Source: an uncultured Bacteroidota bacterium
GTDB lineage: Bacteria > Bacteroidota > Bacteroidia > Flavobacteriales > Flavobacteriaceae
Assembly (NCBI GenBank): GCA_902613595.1
Contig: CACMHY010000003.1
Span: forward strand, 1-64,000
Direction of reading: 5' to 3'
Length of the DNA: 64,000 nt
In this document: piece after piece, positions 1 through 8,358 of the stretch
Position numbering within the stretch: the first letter of the stretch is position 1
Layout of the letters: every line of letters begins with the position of its first letter
Made by a program: the position numbers and the translations under genes
The notes under the pieces: generated by a model
Seen by the model: only the letters and a program-made list of their open reading frames with translations
Database searches by the model: none
Told to the model about the DNA's origin: nothing

Positions 1-1545
1 ATTGTAGGCACAACTTTTATTTCAGGTTTTTTCACATTCTTGATGCGTCAAACCATAATAAATGTTTCCAGGTATGTAGAGTTTGACTTAAAAAATGAAA
101 TTTTTTGGCACTACCAAAAACTAACACAACGTTTTTACAAAAATAATCGTACTGGTGATTTGATGAATCGCATAAGTGAAGATGTTGGGAAAGTAAGAAT
201 GTATGTTGGCCCAGCATTTATGTACAGTATTAATACTGTCTCATTATTTGTAATAGTAATTTCATATATGCTTAGTATTGCCCCAGAATTGACTCTTTAC
301 GCATTATTGCCCTTACCAATATTATCGATAACAATTTACAAACTAAGTAAAGTAATCAATATAAAAAGCACGCTTGTTCAAGAAGTTTTGTCGAAAATGT
401 CATCCTATGCTCAAGAGAGTTTCACTGGAATTTCAGTAATAAAGTCATATAATATTCAAAATAGAATTTTTCATGGTTTTGAAGATTTATCAAAACAGAG
501 TTATCAAAAAAATATGTCTCTTGCTAAACTTCAAGCATGGTTTTTTCCCTTGATGATACTTTTAATAGGTTGTAGTAATCTTATAGTAATTTATGTGGGA
601 GGTTCAAAATATATTAATAATGAAATAGCTATTGGAGTACTGGCAGAATTTATTATATATATAAATATGCTTACATGGCCTGTTGCTGTTGTAGGTTGGG
701 TGACTTCTATTGTCCAACAAGCGGAGGCCTCACAAAAAAGAATTAATGATTTTTTAAAGGAGACTCCTGAGATTAAAGACGGGCAGGGTGTAAAAATTGA
801 TATTAAAGGTTCGATCGAATTCGATGATGTATCCCTATTTTATCCTGAGACAAAGATTAAAGCTCTTAAAAGTGTGAAATTAAAAATATCAGCCGGAAGT
901 ACAGTAGGTATAATAGGAAATATAGGTTCGGGTAAAACTTCCCTTTTAAATTTGATAGTTCGCTTATACGATCCCGTTAGTGGAGTTATTAAAATTGACG
1001 GTATCGATATTAAAAAATACACTTTAAAGGAGCTTCGTAAAGCCATCGCTTATGTGCCACAAAACAATTTTTTATTTTCTGAAAGCATCGAAAACAACAT
1101 AGGTTTTGGATCAAAAAATGCAAAATTTAAGGATATAGTTATGGCCAGTAAAAAAGCAGCAGTGCACAAAAATATTATTAGTTTTTTAGATGGATACAAA
1201 ACACTTCTTGGTGAAAGAGGAGTAACACTTTCAGGAGGACAAATACAAAGAATTGCAATTGCAAGAGCGATACTTAAGGACTCAGAAATATTGCTCCTGG
1301 ATGATTGTCTTTCATCTGTTGACTCTGATACTGAGATGGAAATCTTAGAACATTTAAAATCTATTTCAAAAAGTAAGACAACAATTATTGTAAGTCATAG
1401 AATATCTTCATTAGAACACGCTGAAAAAATTATTGTTTTCGAAAATGGTAAAATAGTTCAACAAGGCAAACATGTAGATTTAGTGGGGGTTGAGGGGTAT
1501 TATCAAGAATTATTTAAAAAACAAAACGCTGAGCATAGCAAATAA
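1..1545 (+). CDS. ABC exporter, fused membrane and ATPase domains (5' end outside window)
   Basis: The reading frame is open from base 1, so the N-terminus lies outside the window; about 514 codons are present against roughly 580 usual for this MsbA/MdlB-like half-transporter class, so some 60-80 residues are missing. The first half is hydrophobic with several membrane segments. The ATPase domain has Walker A GNIGSGKTS (bases 916-942), signature LSGGQ (1228-1242), Walker B LLLDD (1291-1305) and the switch His in VSHR (1396-1398). The residue after the Walker B Asp is Asp, not the catalytic Glu, as in degenerate sites of heterodimeric exporters. The substrate (lipid, drug or peptide) cannot be told. 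The exporter class is secure; the function is not. Confidence 0.93.
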   Translation: MVGTTFISGFFTFLMRQTIINVSRYVEFDLKNEIFWHYQKLTQRFYKNNRTGDLMNRISEDVGKVRMYVGPAFMYSINTVSLFVIVISYMLSIAPELTLYALLPLPILSITIYKLSKVINIKSTLVQEVLSKMSSYAQESFTGISVIKSYNIQNRIFHGFEDLSKQSYQKNMSLAKLQAWFFPLMILLIGCSNLIVIYVGGSKYINNEIAIGVLAEFIIYINMLTWPVAVVGWVTSIVQQAEASQKRINDFLKETPEIKDGQGVKIDIKGSIEFDDVSLFYPETKIKALKSVKLKISAGSTVGIIGNIGSGKTSLLNLIVRLYDPVSGVIKIDGIDIKKYTLKELRKAIAYVPQNNFLFSESIENNIGFGSKNAKFKDIVMASKKAAVHKNIISFLDGYKTLLGERGVTLSGGQIQRIAIARAILKDSEILLLDDCLSSVDSDTEMEILEHLKSISKSKTTIIVSHRISSLEHAEKIIVFENGKIVQQGKHVDLVGVEGYYQELFKKQNAEHSK

Positions 1546-1546
1546 T

Positions 1547-1576
1547 TTGTTTTGTTTAATTTTTTTAATAAAATTG
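1547..1576 (+). promoter_or_regulatory. Bacteroidota-type promoter for the PUR protein gene
   Basis: TTG at 1547-1549, a 19-base spacer, then TAAAATTG at 1569-1576, one mismatch from the TAnnTTTG -7 element. The start codon lies 30 bases downstream. The match was made by eye. Confidence 0.45.
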
Positions 1577-1605
1577 CTAATTATTCATAATAAACTTCAA
1601 ACAAA

Positions 1606-1926
1606 GTGTCAAATAATTTGAGTGAAAATCAAGAAGAAATATTTTCTAAGGTGCTTAGAGCAGGAAGAAGGACTTATTTTTTTGATGTAAGAGAGACAAA
1701 AGCTAGTGATTATTATTTAACCATTACTGAGAGTAAAAAATTCACAAATGAAGATGGTTCGTTTTACTACAAGAAACATAAAATTTATGTTTACAAAGAA
1801 GATTTTGAAAATTTTTCAGATTTTCTAAATGAAACAATGTCATTTATTTTTGATCAAAGAGGTACAGAAGTCATTAGTGAGCGTCACCAAAAAGATTATT
1901 CTCCTGACAGAATTAATACTGATTAA
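1606..1926 (+). CDS. PUR-alpha-like DNA/RNA-binding protein (DUF3276)
   Basis: This 106-residue protein has the DUF3276 core: FSKVLRAGRRTYFFDVR near residues 13-29, then DYYLTITESKK and a YYKKHKIYVYKEDF segment. The family is the bacterial counterpart of PUR-alpha and is near-universal in Bacteroidota; the Borrelia relative BpuR binds nucleic acid. The start is GTG, the first start codon in frame before the conserved core. It is a single-gene unit with its own promoter-like sequence. The target in this organism is unknown. Family assignment is strong; the exact role is inferred. Confidence 0.9.
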   Translation: MSNNLSENQEEIFSKVLRAGRRTYFFDVRETKASDYYLTITESKKFTNEDGSFYYKKHKIYVYKEDFENFSDFLNETMSFIFDQRGTEVISERHQKDYSPDRINTD

Positions 1927-2036
1927 TCTTTTTTCAAATAATTAAAATGTAATTAATTGTTTTTATAATTGACAATTAAGGAACCAATCCTGGTAATTAT
2001 TAAAAATTAAAGTTTAAAAGTTTTATAGTATTTAAA

Positions 2037-2594
2037 ATGGCATTAACAGAATCTTTTATGCTTCCATTAGGGACAAAAGCTTCATCATTTAAATTACCTA
2101 ACGTCGTAAATGGTGAAATGCAAAAGCTTGAGGCGCTAAAGGGTTCAAAAGGAACTTTAATTATTTTTATGTGCAATCATTGTCCATACGTAATACACCT
2201 TTTAGATAATATCTTAAAAACGTCAGAAAAATTATTGGCTAAAAAAATTAAAACTGTTGCTATATCTAGTAATAGTATAATTACCCATCCCCAAGATGGT
2301 CCCGATGAAATGAAAAAATTAGCCATTTCAAAAAAATTTAATTTTCCTTATTTGTATGATGAAACTCAAGAAGTTGCAAAAATTTATAAAGCTGAATGCA
2401 CACCCGATTTTTATTTATTTGATAAAAAATTAATTTTAAGTTACAGAGGCAGATACGATCAGTCTAGACCTGGCAATCAAATAAAAGTGACCGGGAATGA
2501 TTTAAATAAAGCTGTTGATTTAATGATATCAAATTCAGATCAATTAAAAATGCAATATCCTAGCATGGGTTGCAATATAAAATGGCATCCTTGA
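2037..2594 (+). CDS. Thioredoxin-fold (AhpC/TSA-like redoxin) protein
   Basis: The 185-residue protein has a thioredoxin-like fold with active-site motif Cys46-Asn-His-Cys49 followed by Pro, within IIFMCNHCPYV. The following region (KTVAISSN, then FPYLYDETQEVAKIYKAECTP) matches the redoxin/peroxiredoxin-like layout, including a cis-Pro position near TPDF. There is no signal peptide, so it is probably cytoplasmic. It likely acts as a thiol-disulfide oxidoreductase or peroxiredoxin-like reductase; the physiological substrate is not evident. It converges with the downstream peptidylprolyl isomerase gene, leaving 9 bases between the stop codons. Confidence 0.88.
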   Translation: MALTESFMLPLGTKASSFKLPNVVNGEMQKLEALKGSKGTLIIFMCNHCPYVIHLLDNILKTSEKLLAKKIKTVAISSNSIITHPQDGPDEMKKLAISKKFNFPYLYDETQEVAKIYKAECTPDFYLFDKKLILSYRGRYDQSRPGNQIKVTGNDLNKAVDLMISNSDQLKMQYPSMGCNIKWHP

Positions 2595-2603
2595 GATAGA
2601 GTC

Positions 2604-3530
2604 TCAAAATTCAATTAATTCTACTTCAAAAATTAGTGTGGCATTAGGTGGAATAATTCCTCCAGCACCCTGCGATCCATATGCAAGATTACTAGGTATA
2701 ACAAACTTTGCTTTAGACCCTTTATTTAATAACATTATTCCCTCATCCCATCCGGCTATAACCTGCCCAACTCCTAATGAAAATGTTATGGGTTCATTTC
2801 TCTGATAAGAAGAATCAAATACTGTTCCATCAGTCAGACTTCCTTTATAGTGAACCGAAACTTTATCACCTTTTAAAGGACTGTTTCCGATCCCAGGTTC
2901 TAAAATAGAATAGTATAACCCATTTTTAGTTTTTTTCATACCATTAGTGATTGATGCAATAGCTTTTTTTGAAGATTCAATAGCTTCTTTTTTTCTAGTT
3001 TCGCCTTGGCTATTAAATTGTTCAAATGCTAATACTGAATCCCACTTTTTAGCATATTCTCCATTACGATCTATTGTTATGTTTTTGATAATATCATCTC
3101 TTACAATTTGATTTACTACTTCCTGCCCTTTTTTCACATAACCAAAAACTGTATGCTTTCCATCAAGCCAACTGGTTGGAACATGAGTTATAAAAAATTG
3201 GCTCCCATTTGTATTAGGTCCCGAATTTGCCATTGAAAGTGTACCTGCCCTGTAATGCTTCAAATCTTTGTGAAATTCGTCATCAAACTTATAGCCTGGA
3301 CCACCAATCCCTGATCCAAGAGGGCAGCCTCCTTGAATCATAAAATCATCAATAACCCTATGGAATTTCAATCCATTATAAAATGGCTCCCCCAGATCCT
3401 TATAATTATTTTCCTTTAGTCCCTGAGATAAATTAATAAAATTAGCTACTGTCCCCGGTGTTAGTCTATATGTTAATTCAATTAGAATCTCCCCTTTTGT
3501 AGTTTCAATTCTTGCAAAAATTCCTTCCAT
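2604..3530 (-). CDS. Cyclophilin-FKBP fusion peptidylprolyl isomerase
   Basis: Two unrelated prolyl isomerase domains lie in one 308-residue chain. Residues 5 to about 165 are a cyclophilin: [31 protein letters not shown] and [11 protein letters not shown] are classic motifs. Residues about 205-308 are an [32 protein letters not shown] and the [18 protein letters not shown] segment. A charged linker (about 170-200) joins them. There is no signal peptide, so it should be cytoplasmic. It would catalyse proline cis-trans isomerisation and may act as a chaperone. Such dual-family immunophilins are known from some Bacteroidota. Start ATG at 3530. Confidence 0.93.
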   Translation of the reverse strand: MEGIFARIETTKGEILIELTYRLTPGTVANFINLSQGLKENNYKDLGEPFYNGLKFHRVIDDFMIQGGCPLGSGIGGPGYKFDDEFHKDLKHYRAGTLSMANSGPNTNGSQFFITHVPTSWLDGKHTVFGYVKKGQEVVNQIVRDDIIKNITIDRNGEYAKKWDSVLAFEQFNSQGETRKKEAIESSKKAIASITNGMKKTKNGLYYSILEPGIGNSPLKGDKVSVHYKGSLTDGTVFDSSYQRNEPITFSLGVGQVIAGWDEGIMLLNKGSKAKFVIPSNLAYGSQGAGGIIPPNATLIFEVELIEF

Positions 3531-3578
3531 TTAAATTTTCTTTAGAGTAAATATATAAATCTCATTAATTAAAAGTTC

Positions 3579-5768
3579 TTAGTTTGCAATTTCACTCATA
3601 AATTTTAACCTGTAAAGTCTTAATTCCTCTTCGTCGTATTCACCCTTAAATTCTTCCTCAGCGAGCTTTATCGAATTTGAATCAGATTCAATAAAATATT
3701 CATAAAGCTCATTTAACTGATCCTCATCAAAAATTTCTTCTAAATAATAATTAATGTTTAATTTGGTTCCGGAGAATACAATTGTTTCCATTTCTTCTAT
3801 TAAATCCTTAATTTCCATACCTTTTCCATTTGCAATATCCTCAAAAGGTAATTTTCTATCAATATTTTGTATAAGGTAAAGTTTTAATCCAGAATTTACT
3901 CCTGTACTCTTAACAACTAAATCGTCTGGCCTTGTAATATTATTTTCATTAACGTATATTTTTATTGTCTCCACGAATTTTTGCCCATATCGTTTTGCTT
4001 TGCCTTCACCAACACCATTAATATTTGACAACTCTTTGTTTGTAATTGGATACTTTAAACACATTTCTTCTAATGAATTCTCCAGAAAGACTGCATATGG
4101 GGGTACTTCATTCACCTTTGCCACCTGTTTTCTAAGCCTAATTAAAATCTGCATAAGTCTTTTATCAAAAATCACATTTGCCTTATTACTTTTAAATTCT
4201 TTTATGTCAATAGTTTCATATTTATGGTCCTCTGTCATTAGGAAGCTCTTAGGCTCTTTGAGAAAAGATTCTCCTTTTGAAGAAAGACGAATCAAACCAT
4301 AATTATCAATTTCTTTCGACAAAAAACCTGAAACAATTGCCTGCCTAATTAGGGCTCTCCAAAAAGAAGGTTCCTTCTGAGATCCCGAACCAAAGGCTGA
4401 TAATATATTTGTTTTGTGCGATTTGATCAATGCAGTATTTTCTCCCATTAATGTTTTAATCAATTCTTTAGCTTTATAGATTTCTCTCGTCTCTTTAACA
4501 ACTTTTAATAAAATCTCTAATTCGATTTTGGCTTCAAGTTTATTTTTAGGATAACGCATATTATCATCCATATCACCTCCTTCCCCAGTTTCATTATCAA
4601 ATTCTTCACCAAAATAATGTAAAATAAATTTTCTTCTTGAAATCGAAGTTTCTGCGTAAGCAACCATATCTGATAACAATGCCATACCGATCTCTTTTTC
4701 AGCTAAGGGCTTGCCAGCCATAAATTTTTCTAATTTTTCAATATCCTTATACGAATAAAATGCTAAACAATGTCCCTCACCACCGTCGCGACCAGCACGA
4801 CCAGTCTCCTGATAATAACTTTCAATACTTTTAGGAATATCGTGATGAATAACAAATCTTACATCAGGTTTATCTATTCCCATCCCAAATGCTATTGTTG
4901 CAACAATTATCTCACAATCATCTTTTAAAAACTGATCTTGATTAAATATTCTAGATTTTGAATCCAATCCAGCATGATAGGGTAAAGCATTAATTCCATT
5001 TACTTGTAGTATTTGAGCAAGCTCCTCAACACGTTTTCTTGACAAACAATAAATAATTCCTGACTTACTAATATTTTGCTTTACAAAACGAATAATATCA
5101 TGGTCTATATTTTTTGTCTTTGCTCTAACTTCATAATATAGGTTTGGCCTGTTAAAAGATGATTTAAAAATTTTAGCATTTAGAATCCCTAAATTTTTCA
5201 TTACATCTTCCTGTACTTTTGGAGTTGCAGTAGCTGTAAGGGCAATGATAGGTATCTTTTGATCAAACTGTTCTACGATAAATTTTAGGTTTCGGTACTC
5301 AGGTCGAAAGTCATGACCCCATTCAGAAATGCAATGAGCCTCATCAACAGCTAAAAAAGAAATAGTGACAGATTTTAAAAAATCAATAGTTTCGCTTTTA
5401 GATAGCGATTCTGGAGCAACATAGAGAAGTTTTGTCACACGAGAAGTTATATCATTTTTGACTTGAGCTATTTCTGTTTTATTTAAAGAAGAATTAAGAA
5501 CATGTGCAATTCCGTTTTCACTAGAAATACCGCGCAGGGCATCTACCTGATTTTTCATCAATGCAATTAAAGGAGAAACTATAATTGCAGTTCCACTTTG
5601 AACTAAAGCTGGGAATTGATAACATAGTGATTTTCCTCCACCAGTTGGCATTATGACAAAGGAATTTTCTCTATTTAAAAGATTTCTAATAACGTTCTCT
5701 TGTAGTCCTTTGAAACTGTTGAAGCCAAAAAGTTTTTTTAATTGAAATTTGAGCTCACCAATCTTCAT
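3579..5768 (-). CDS. recQ: ATP-dependent DNA helicase RecQ
   Basis: A 729-residue superfamily 2 helicase for DNA repair and recombination. It has Walker A MPTGGGKSLCYQ (near residue 41), DEAH (near 143), the ALTATAT motif and the motif VI segment YYQETGRAGRDG. An HRDC domain follows (about 530-605), then a C-terminal extension of some 110 residues. The RQC region reads AYAETSISRRKFILHYFGEEF and then GDMDDN, so the four zinc-binding cysteines of E. coli RecQ are absent. The open frame has a TTG at 5771, but ATG at 5768 is the better start. It is divergent from tatC. Confidence 0.95.
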   Translation of the reverse strand: MKIGELKFQLKKLFGFNSFKGLQENVIRNLLNRENSFVIMPTGGGKSLCYQFPALVQSGTAIIVSPLIALMKNQVDALRGISSENGIAHVLNSSLNKTEIAQVKNDITSRVTKLLYVAPESLSKSETIDFLKSVTISFLAVDEAHCISEWGHDFRPEYRNLKFIVEQFDQKIPIIALTATATPKVQEDVMKNLGILNAKIFKSSFNRPNLYYEVRAKTKNIDHDIIRFVKQNISKSGIIYCLSRKRVEELAQILQVNGINALPYHAGLDSKSRIFNQDQFLKDDCEIIVATIAFGMGIDKPDVRFVIHHDIPKSIESYYQETGRAGRDGGEGHCLAFYSYKDIEKLEKFMAGKPLAEKEIGMALLSDMVAYAETSISRRKFILHYFGEEFDNETGEGGDMDDNMRYPKNKLEAKIELEILLKVVKETREIYKAKELIKTLMGENTALIKSHKTNILSAFGSGSQKEPSFWRALIRQAIVSGFLSKEIDNYGLIRLSSKGESFLKEPKSFLMTEDHKYETIDIKEFKSNKANVIFDKRLMQILIRLRKQVAKVNEVPPYAVFLENSLEEMCLKYPITNKELSNINGVGEGKAKRYGQKFVETIKIYVNENNITRPDDLVVKSTGVNSGLKLYLIQNIDRKLPFEDIANGKGMEIKDLIEEMETIVFSGTKLNINYYLEEIFDEDQLNELYEYFIESDSNSIKLAEEEFKGEYDEEELRLYRLKFMSEIAN

Positions 5769-5835
5769 CAAGAGGAAATAGAGTTGAATTATTCAAAGAA
5801 AATATTTATTTCTAATATAAAAATAATTAACGATA

Positions 5836-5877
5836 ACCTATGACCCTTTTTAATAAAAATGGGTGAGTAAAAGGTTA
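5836..5877. repeat. Nested inverted repeat between recQ and tatC
   Basis: AACCT (5836-5840) pairs with AGGTT (5873-5877). Inside it ACCC (5844-5847) plus a T-run pairs with an A-run plus GGGT (5862-5865), with a one-base bulge. It lies between divergent genes, so it is not a terminator for either. It could be an operator or a 5'-UTR structure of recQ; nothing decides between these. Confidence 0.35.
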
Positions 5878-5910
5878 GGTAAAATAGTTAGCATTCCAAA
5901 TTGTTTTTGA

Positions 5911-5918
5911 TACTTTTG
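5911..5918 (+). promoter_or_regulatory. -7 element of tatC-lptB promoter
   Basis: TACTTTTG fits TAnnTTTG exactly and is 35 bases before the tatC start. There is no clear -33 TTG (the site has TTA at 5888-5890). A 7-bp inverted repeat TTTGCTT/AAGCAAA (5915-5931) overlaps it. Confidence 0.4.
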
Positions 5919-5952
5919 CTTAGAAAGCAAATTAAATATTAATTAAAATCAA

Positions 5953-6765
5953 ATGAGTGCTGAATCACCGAAGGATGAGATGTCATTTTTGGATCATTTG
6001 GAAGAGTTACGTTGGCACTTAATCAGATCTGTATTAGCAATACTTTTTGTAGCAATTTTTGCCTTTATTTTCAAAGATTTTATTTTTGACGTTCTTCTTT
6101 TTGGTCCAAAACAAAAAAATTTTATTACCTATAAATGGTTTTGTTCAATATCCCAAACTATAGGTCAAGGCAACAGCTTCTGTATAGAAGAGCTCCCTTT
6201 CAGAATTCAGAGCAGAACTATGGCAGGTCAATTTTCCGCACATCTATGGACATCAATTTTGGCAGGATTTATTTTGGCATTCCCTTATGTTGTATTCGAA
6301 TTTTGGAAGTTTATAAGCCCTGGTCTTTATGAAAATGAAAGAAAAAACGCAAGAGGCTTTATTTTTATTTCTTCTGTATTATTTTTTTTAGGAGTATTGT
6401 TCGGTTATTATGTTGTAACACCACTATCGATAAACTTTTTAGGAAACTACTCTGTAAGTAATGAAATTTTTAACGATTTTGATCTTAGTAGCTATATTGG
6501 ACTTCTACGGGCGTCAGTATTGGCCTCAGGTATAATTTTTGAATTGCCAATTGTTGTTTATTTTTTAACTAAGGTAGGAATCATTACACCAAGTTTTTTA
6601 AAAAAAAATAGAAAAATTTCTTTAGTTGTTGTTCTAAGCTTATCAGCCATAATAACACCCCCCGATATTGCAAGTCAAATAATTGTAAGTATTCCTATAT
6701 TAATTCTTTATGAAGTCAGTATTTTGATATCTAGAATTGTAACAAGAAAACAACAAAATATTTAA
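5953..6765 (+). CDS. tatC: Twin-arginine translocase subunit TatC
   Basis: The 270-residue polytopic membrane protein begins with the TatC hallmark FLDHLEELRWHL (residues about 11-22) and has about six membrane segments. The GLYENERK segment marks the conserved cytoplasmic/periplasmic loop region. TatC recognises the twin-arginine signal peptide. The first periplasmic loop is long and contains two cysteines (in KWFCSI and SFCIEE), which could form a disulfide. Two proteins in this window carry Tat-like signals (58,204 and 60,381). No tatA or tatB gene is nearby. lptB follows after 9 bases and is likely cotranscribed. Confidence 0.95.
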   Translation: MSAESPKDEMSFLDHLEELRWHLIRSVLAILFVAIFAFIFKDFIFDVLLFGPKQKNFITYKWFCSISQTIGQGNSFCIEELPFRIQSRTMAGQFSAHLWTSILAGFILAFPYVVFEFWKFISPGLYENERKNARGFIFISSVLFFLGVLFGYYVVTPLSINFLGNYSVSNEIFNDFDLSSYIGLLRASVLASGIIFELPIVVYFLTKVGIITPSFLKKNRKISLVVVLSLSAIITPPDIASQIIVSIPILILYEVSILISRIVTRKQQNI

Positions 6766-6774
6766 AACTATTTA

Positions 6775-7515
6775 ATGAAACTAAAGGCAGAAAAAATTGA
6801 AAAGGCTTATAAAGGCAGAAAAGTTGTTAAAGGAATTTCATTAGAAGTTTCTCAAGGGGAAATAGTAGGATTATTAGGGCCAAATGGAGCAGGAAAAACT
6901 ACTTCATTTTATATGATTGTTGGGCTTATAAAACCAAATGATGGTTCAATTTTTTTAGACAATAATGAGATAACTAAACTTCCTATGTACAAAAGAGCTC
7001 AAAAAGGAATTGGATATCTTGCCCAAGAGGCTTCCGTTTTTAGAAAACTCAGTGTTGAGGATAATATATTGAGTGTTCTACAAATGACGAATCTAAGTAA
7101 ACCTGAACAAAAAGATAAAATGGAATCATTATTAAAAGAGTTTGGTCTTGAACATATTCGTAAAAATAGAGGAGACCTACTCTCAGGAGGCGAGAGAAGA
7201 AGAACTGAAATAGCTAGAGCTCTCGCGACAGATCCTAAATTTGTTCTACTTGATGAGCCTTTTGCTGGTGTCGATCCTGTGGCAGTTGAAGATATTCAGA
7301 GAATAGTTGCCCACCTTAAAAGGAAAAATATAGGCATACTTATTACAGACCACAATGTTCAAGAAACTTTAGCTATTACAGACAAAACATATCTTATGTT
7401 TGAAGGAAATATTTTAAAAGCTGGTACACCTAAAGAATTATCTGAGGATGAAATTGTAAGAAAAGTCTATCTAGGTAAAAACTTTGAACTTAGAAAAAAG
7501 AAATTACTATTTTAA
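6775..7515 (+). CDS. lptB: LPS export ABC transporter ATPase LptB
   Basis: A 246-residue stand-alone ATPase with Walker A GPNGAGKTT (about residues 34-42), signature LLSGGERRRTEIARAL and Walker B FVLLDEPFAGVDP, followed by the switch His in LITDHN. The SGGERRR form and the DEPFAGVDP sequence are characteristic of LptB, which powers lipopolysaccharide extraction from the inner membrane with LptF and LptG. A LptF/LptG family permease is encoded 41 kb away at 48,267. It is likely in an operon with tatC. Length matches the family. Confidence 0.93.
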   Translation: MKLKAEKIEKAYKGRKVVKGISLEVSQGEIVGLLGPNGAGKTTSFYMIVGLIKPNDGSIFLDNNEITKLPMYKRAQKGIGYLAQEASVFRKLSVEDNILSVLQMTNLSKPEQKDKMESLLKEFGLEHIRKNRGDLLSGGERRRTEIARALATDPKFVLLDEPFAGVDPVAVEDIQRIVAHLKRKNIGILITDHNVQETLAITDKTYLMFEGNILKAGTPKELSEDEIVRKVYLGKNFELRKKKLLF

Positions 7516-7526
7516 TTTGTATCTCC

Positions 7527-8291
7527 TTATTTAAAACCATGTCTAAATTTTCTGCCAGCGAATATCAATAAATTTATAAGAATATAAATTAAAATGATGA
7601 TTGGAAATGCAGTGAAACAAAAAATAAAAAAAAGGGGGATGCTAAAAATTATAAGAACTATTTTTTTTAGACTTTCAATTTTAAATGTTATTGATTTTAA
7701 TGAAAAAAAAGGAATGTTGTTATTCATTAGTAAACTCGAGATTATAATTATAACTAAAAAAGTAGTTTTAGATTCAATCAAATGTCTAAAATCCGTTAAC
7801 AAAGGATTTTCAATAAGTAATGGCAAACTAACTATAAATAGAGCATTAACTGGAGCAGGAAGCCCTCTAAATTCATTTTTAACATCCTTCCCAATATTGA
7901 ACTTCGCTAAACGTATTGAAGTTGCTAGAGTTATCAAAAAACTAATAAAACCAAGTGGTACAAATGAAATGTTATATTCATTTTCACAAAGATCAAAAAT
8001 AAAATTTATAGCCTGAATATCTATTCCAGCGAGTAAATTATACATAACAATTCCTGGAACCATTCCACATGTTATCAAGTCTGCCATAGAATCAAATTGA
8101 ATTCCAAAGTCACTTTCAACCCTAAGTAGGCGTGAAATAAGACCATCAAATAAGTCAAAAAAAGTTCCTAGAAGTACTAAAAAAAAAACAATCTGAAAAA
8201 AACCTTTAAAAGCAAAAAATGACGCAAAACACCCACAGATAAGATTTAAAGCTGTTAAGGTGTTAGGTATACTCCTTTTTAATGGTTGCAC
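7527..8291 (-). CDS. pssA: CDP-diacylglycerol-serine O-phosphatidyltransferase
   Basis: A 254-residue CDP-alcohol phosphotransferase that would make phosphatidylserine, precursor of phosphatidylethanolamine. The catalytic motif D-x2-D-G-x2-A-R-x8-G-x3-D-x3-D is present at Asp46, Asp49, Gly50, Arg54, Gly63, Asp67 and Asp71; the Ala before Arg54 is Ser. Several membrane helices follow, and the tail is basic. The start is GTG; no upstream ATG is available in frame. The size and N-terminal PNTLTALNLICGC segment fit PssA rather than PgsA. It converges with lptB (11 bases apart). Confidence 0.9.
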   Translation of the reverse strand: MQPLKRSIPNTLTALNLICGCFASFFAFKGFFQIVFFLVLLGTFFDLFDGLISRLLRVESDFGIQFDSMADLITCGMVPGIVMYNLLAGIDIQAINFIFDLCENEYNISFVPLGFISFLITLATSIRLAKFNIGKDVKNEFRGLPAPVNALFIVSLPLLIENPLLTDFRHLIESKTTFLVIIIISSLLMNNNIPFFSLKSITFKIESLKKIVLIIFSIPLFFIFCFTAFPIIILIYILINLLIFAGRKFRHGFK

Positions 8292-8358
8292 TTAAAATAT
8301 TATAAGTTTTTGACAAGATAATAATTGCTATAGCTCCAAAAAAATTAATTTCGTAAAA

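Noticed and set aside
7594-8016. 140-codon plus-strand ORF opposite pssA.
   Set aside because: Lies wholly inside the pssA coding region on the other strand, and its translation has no domain; a shadow frame.
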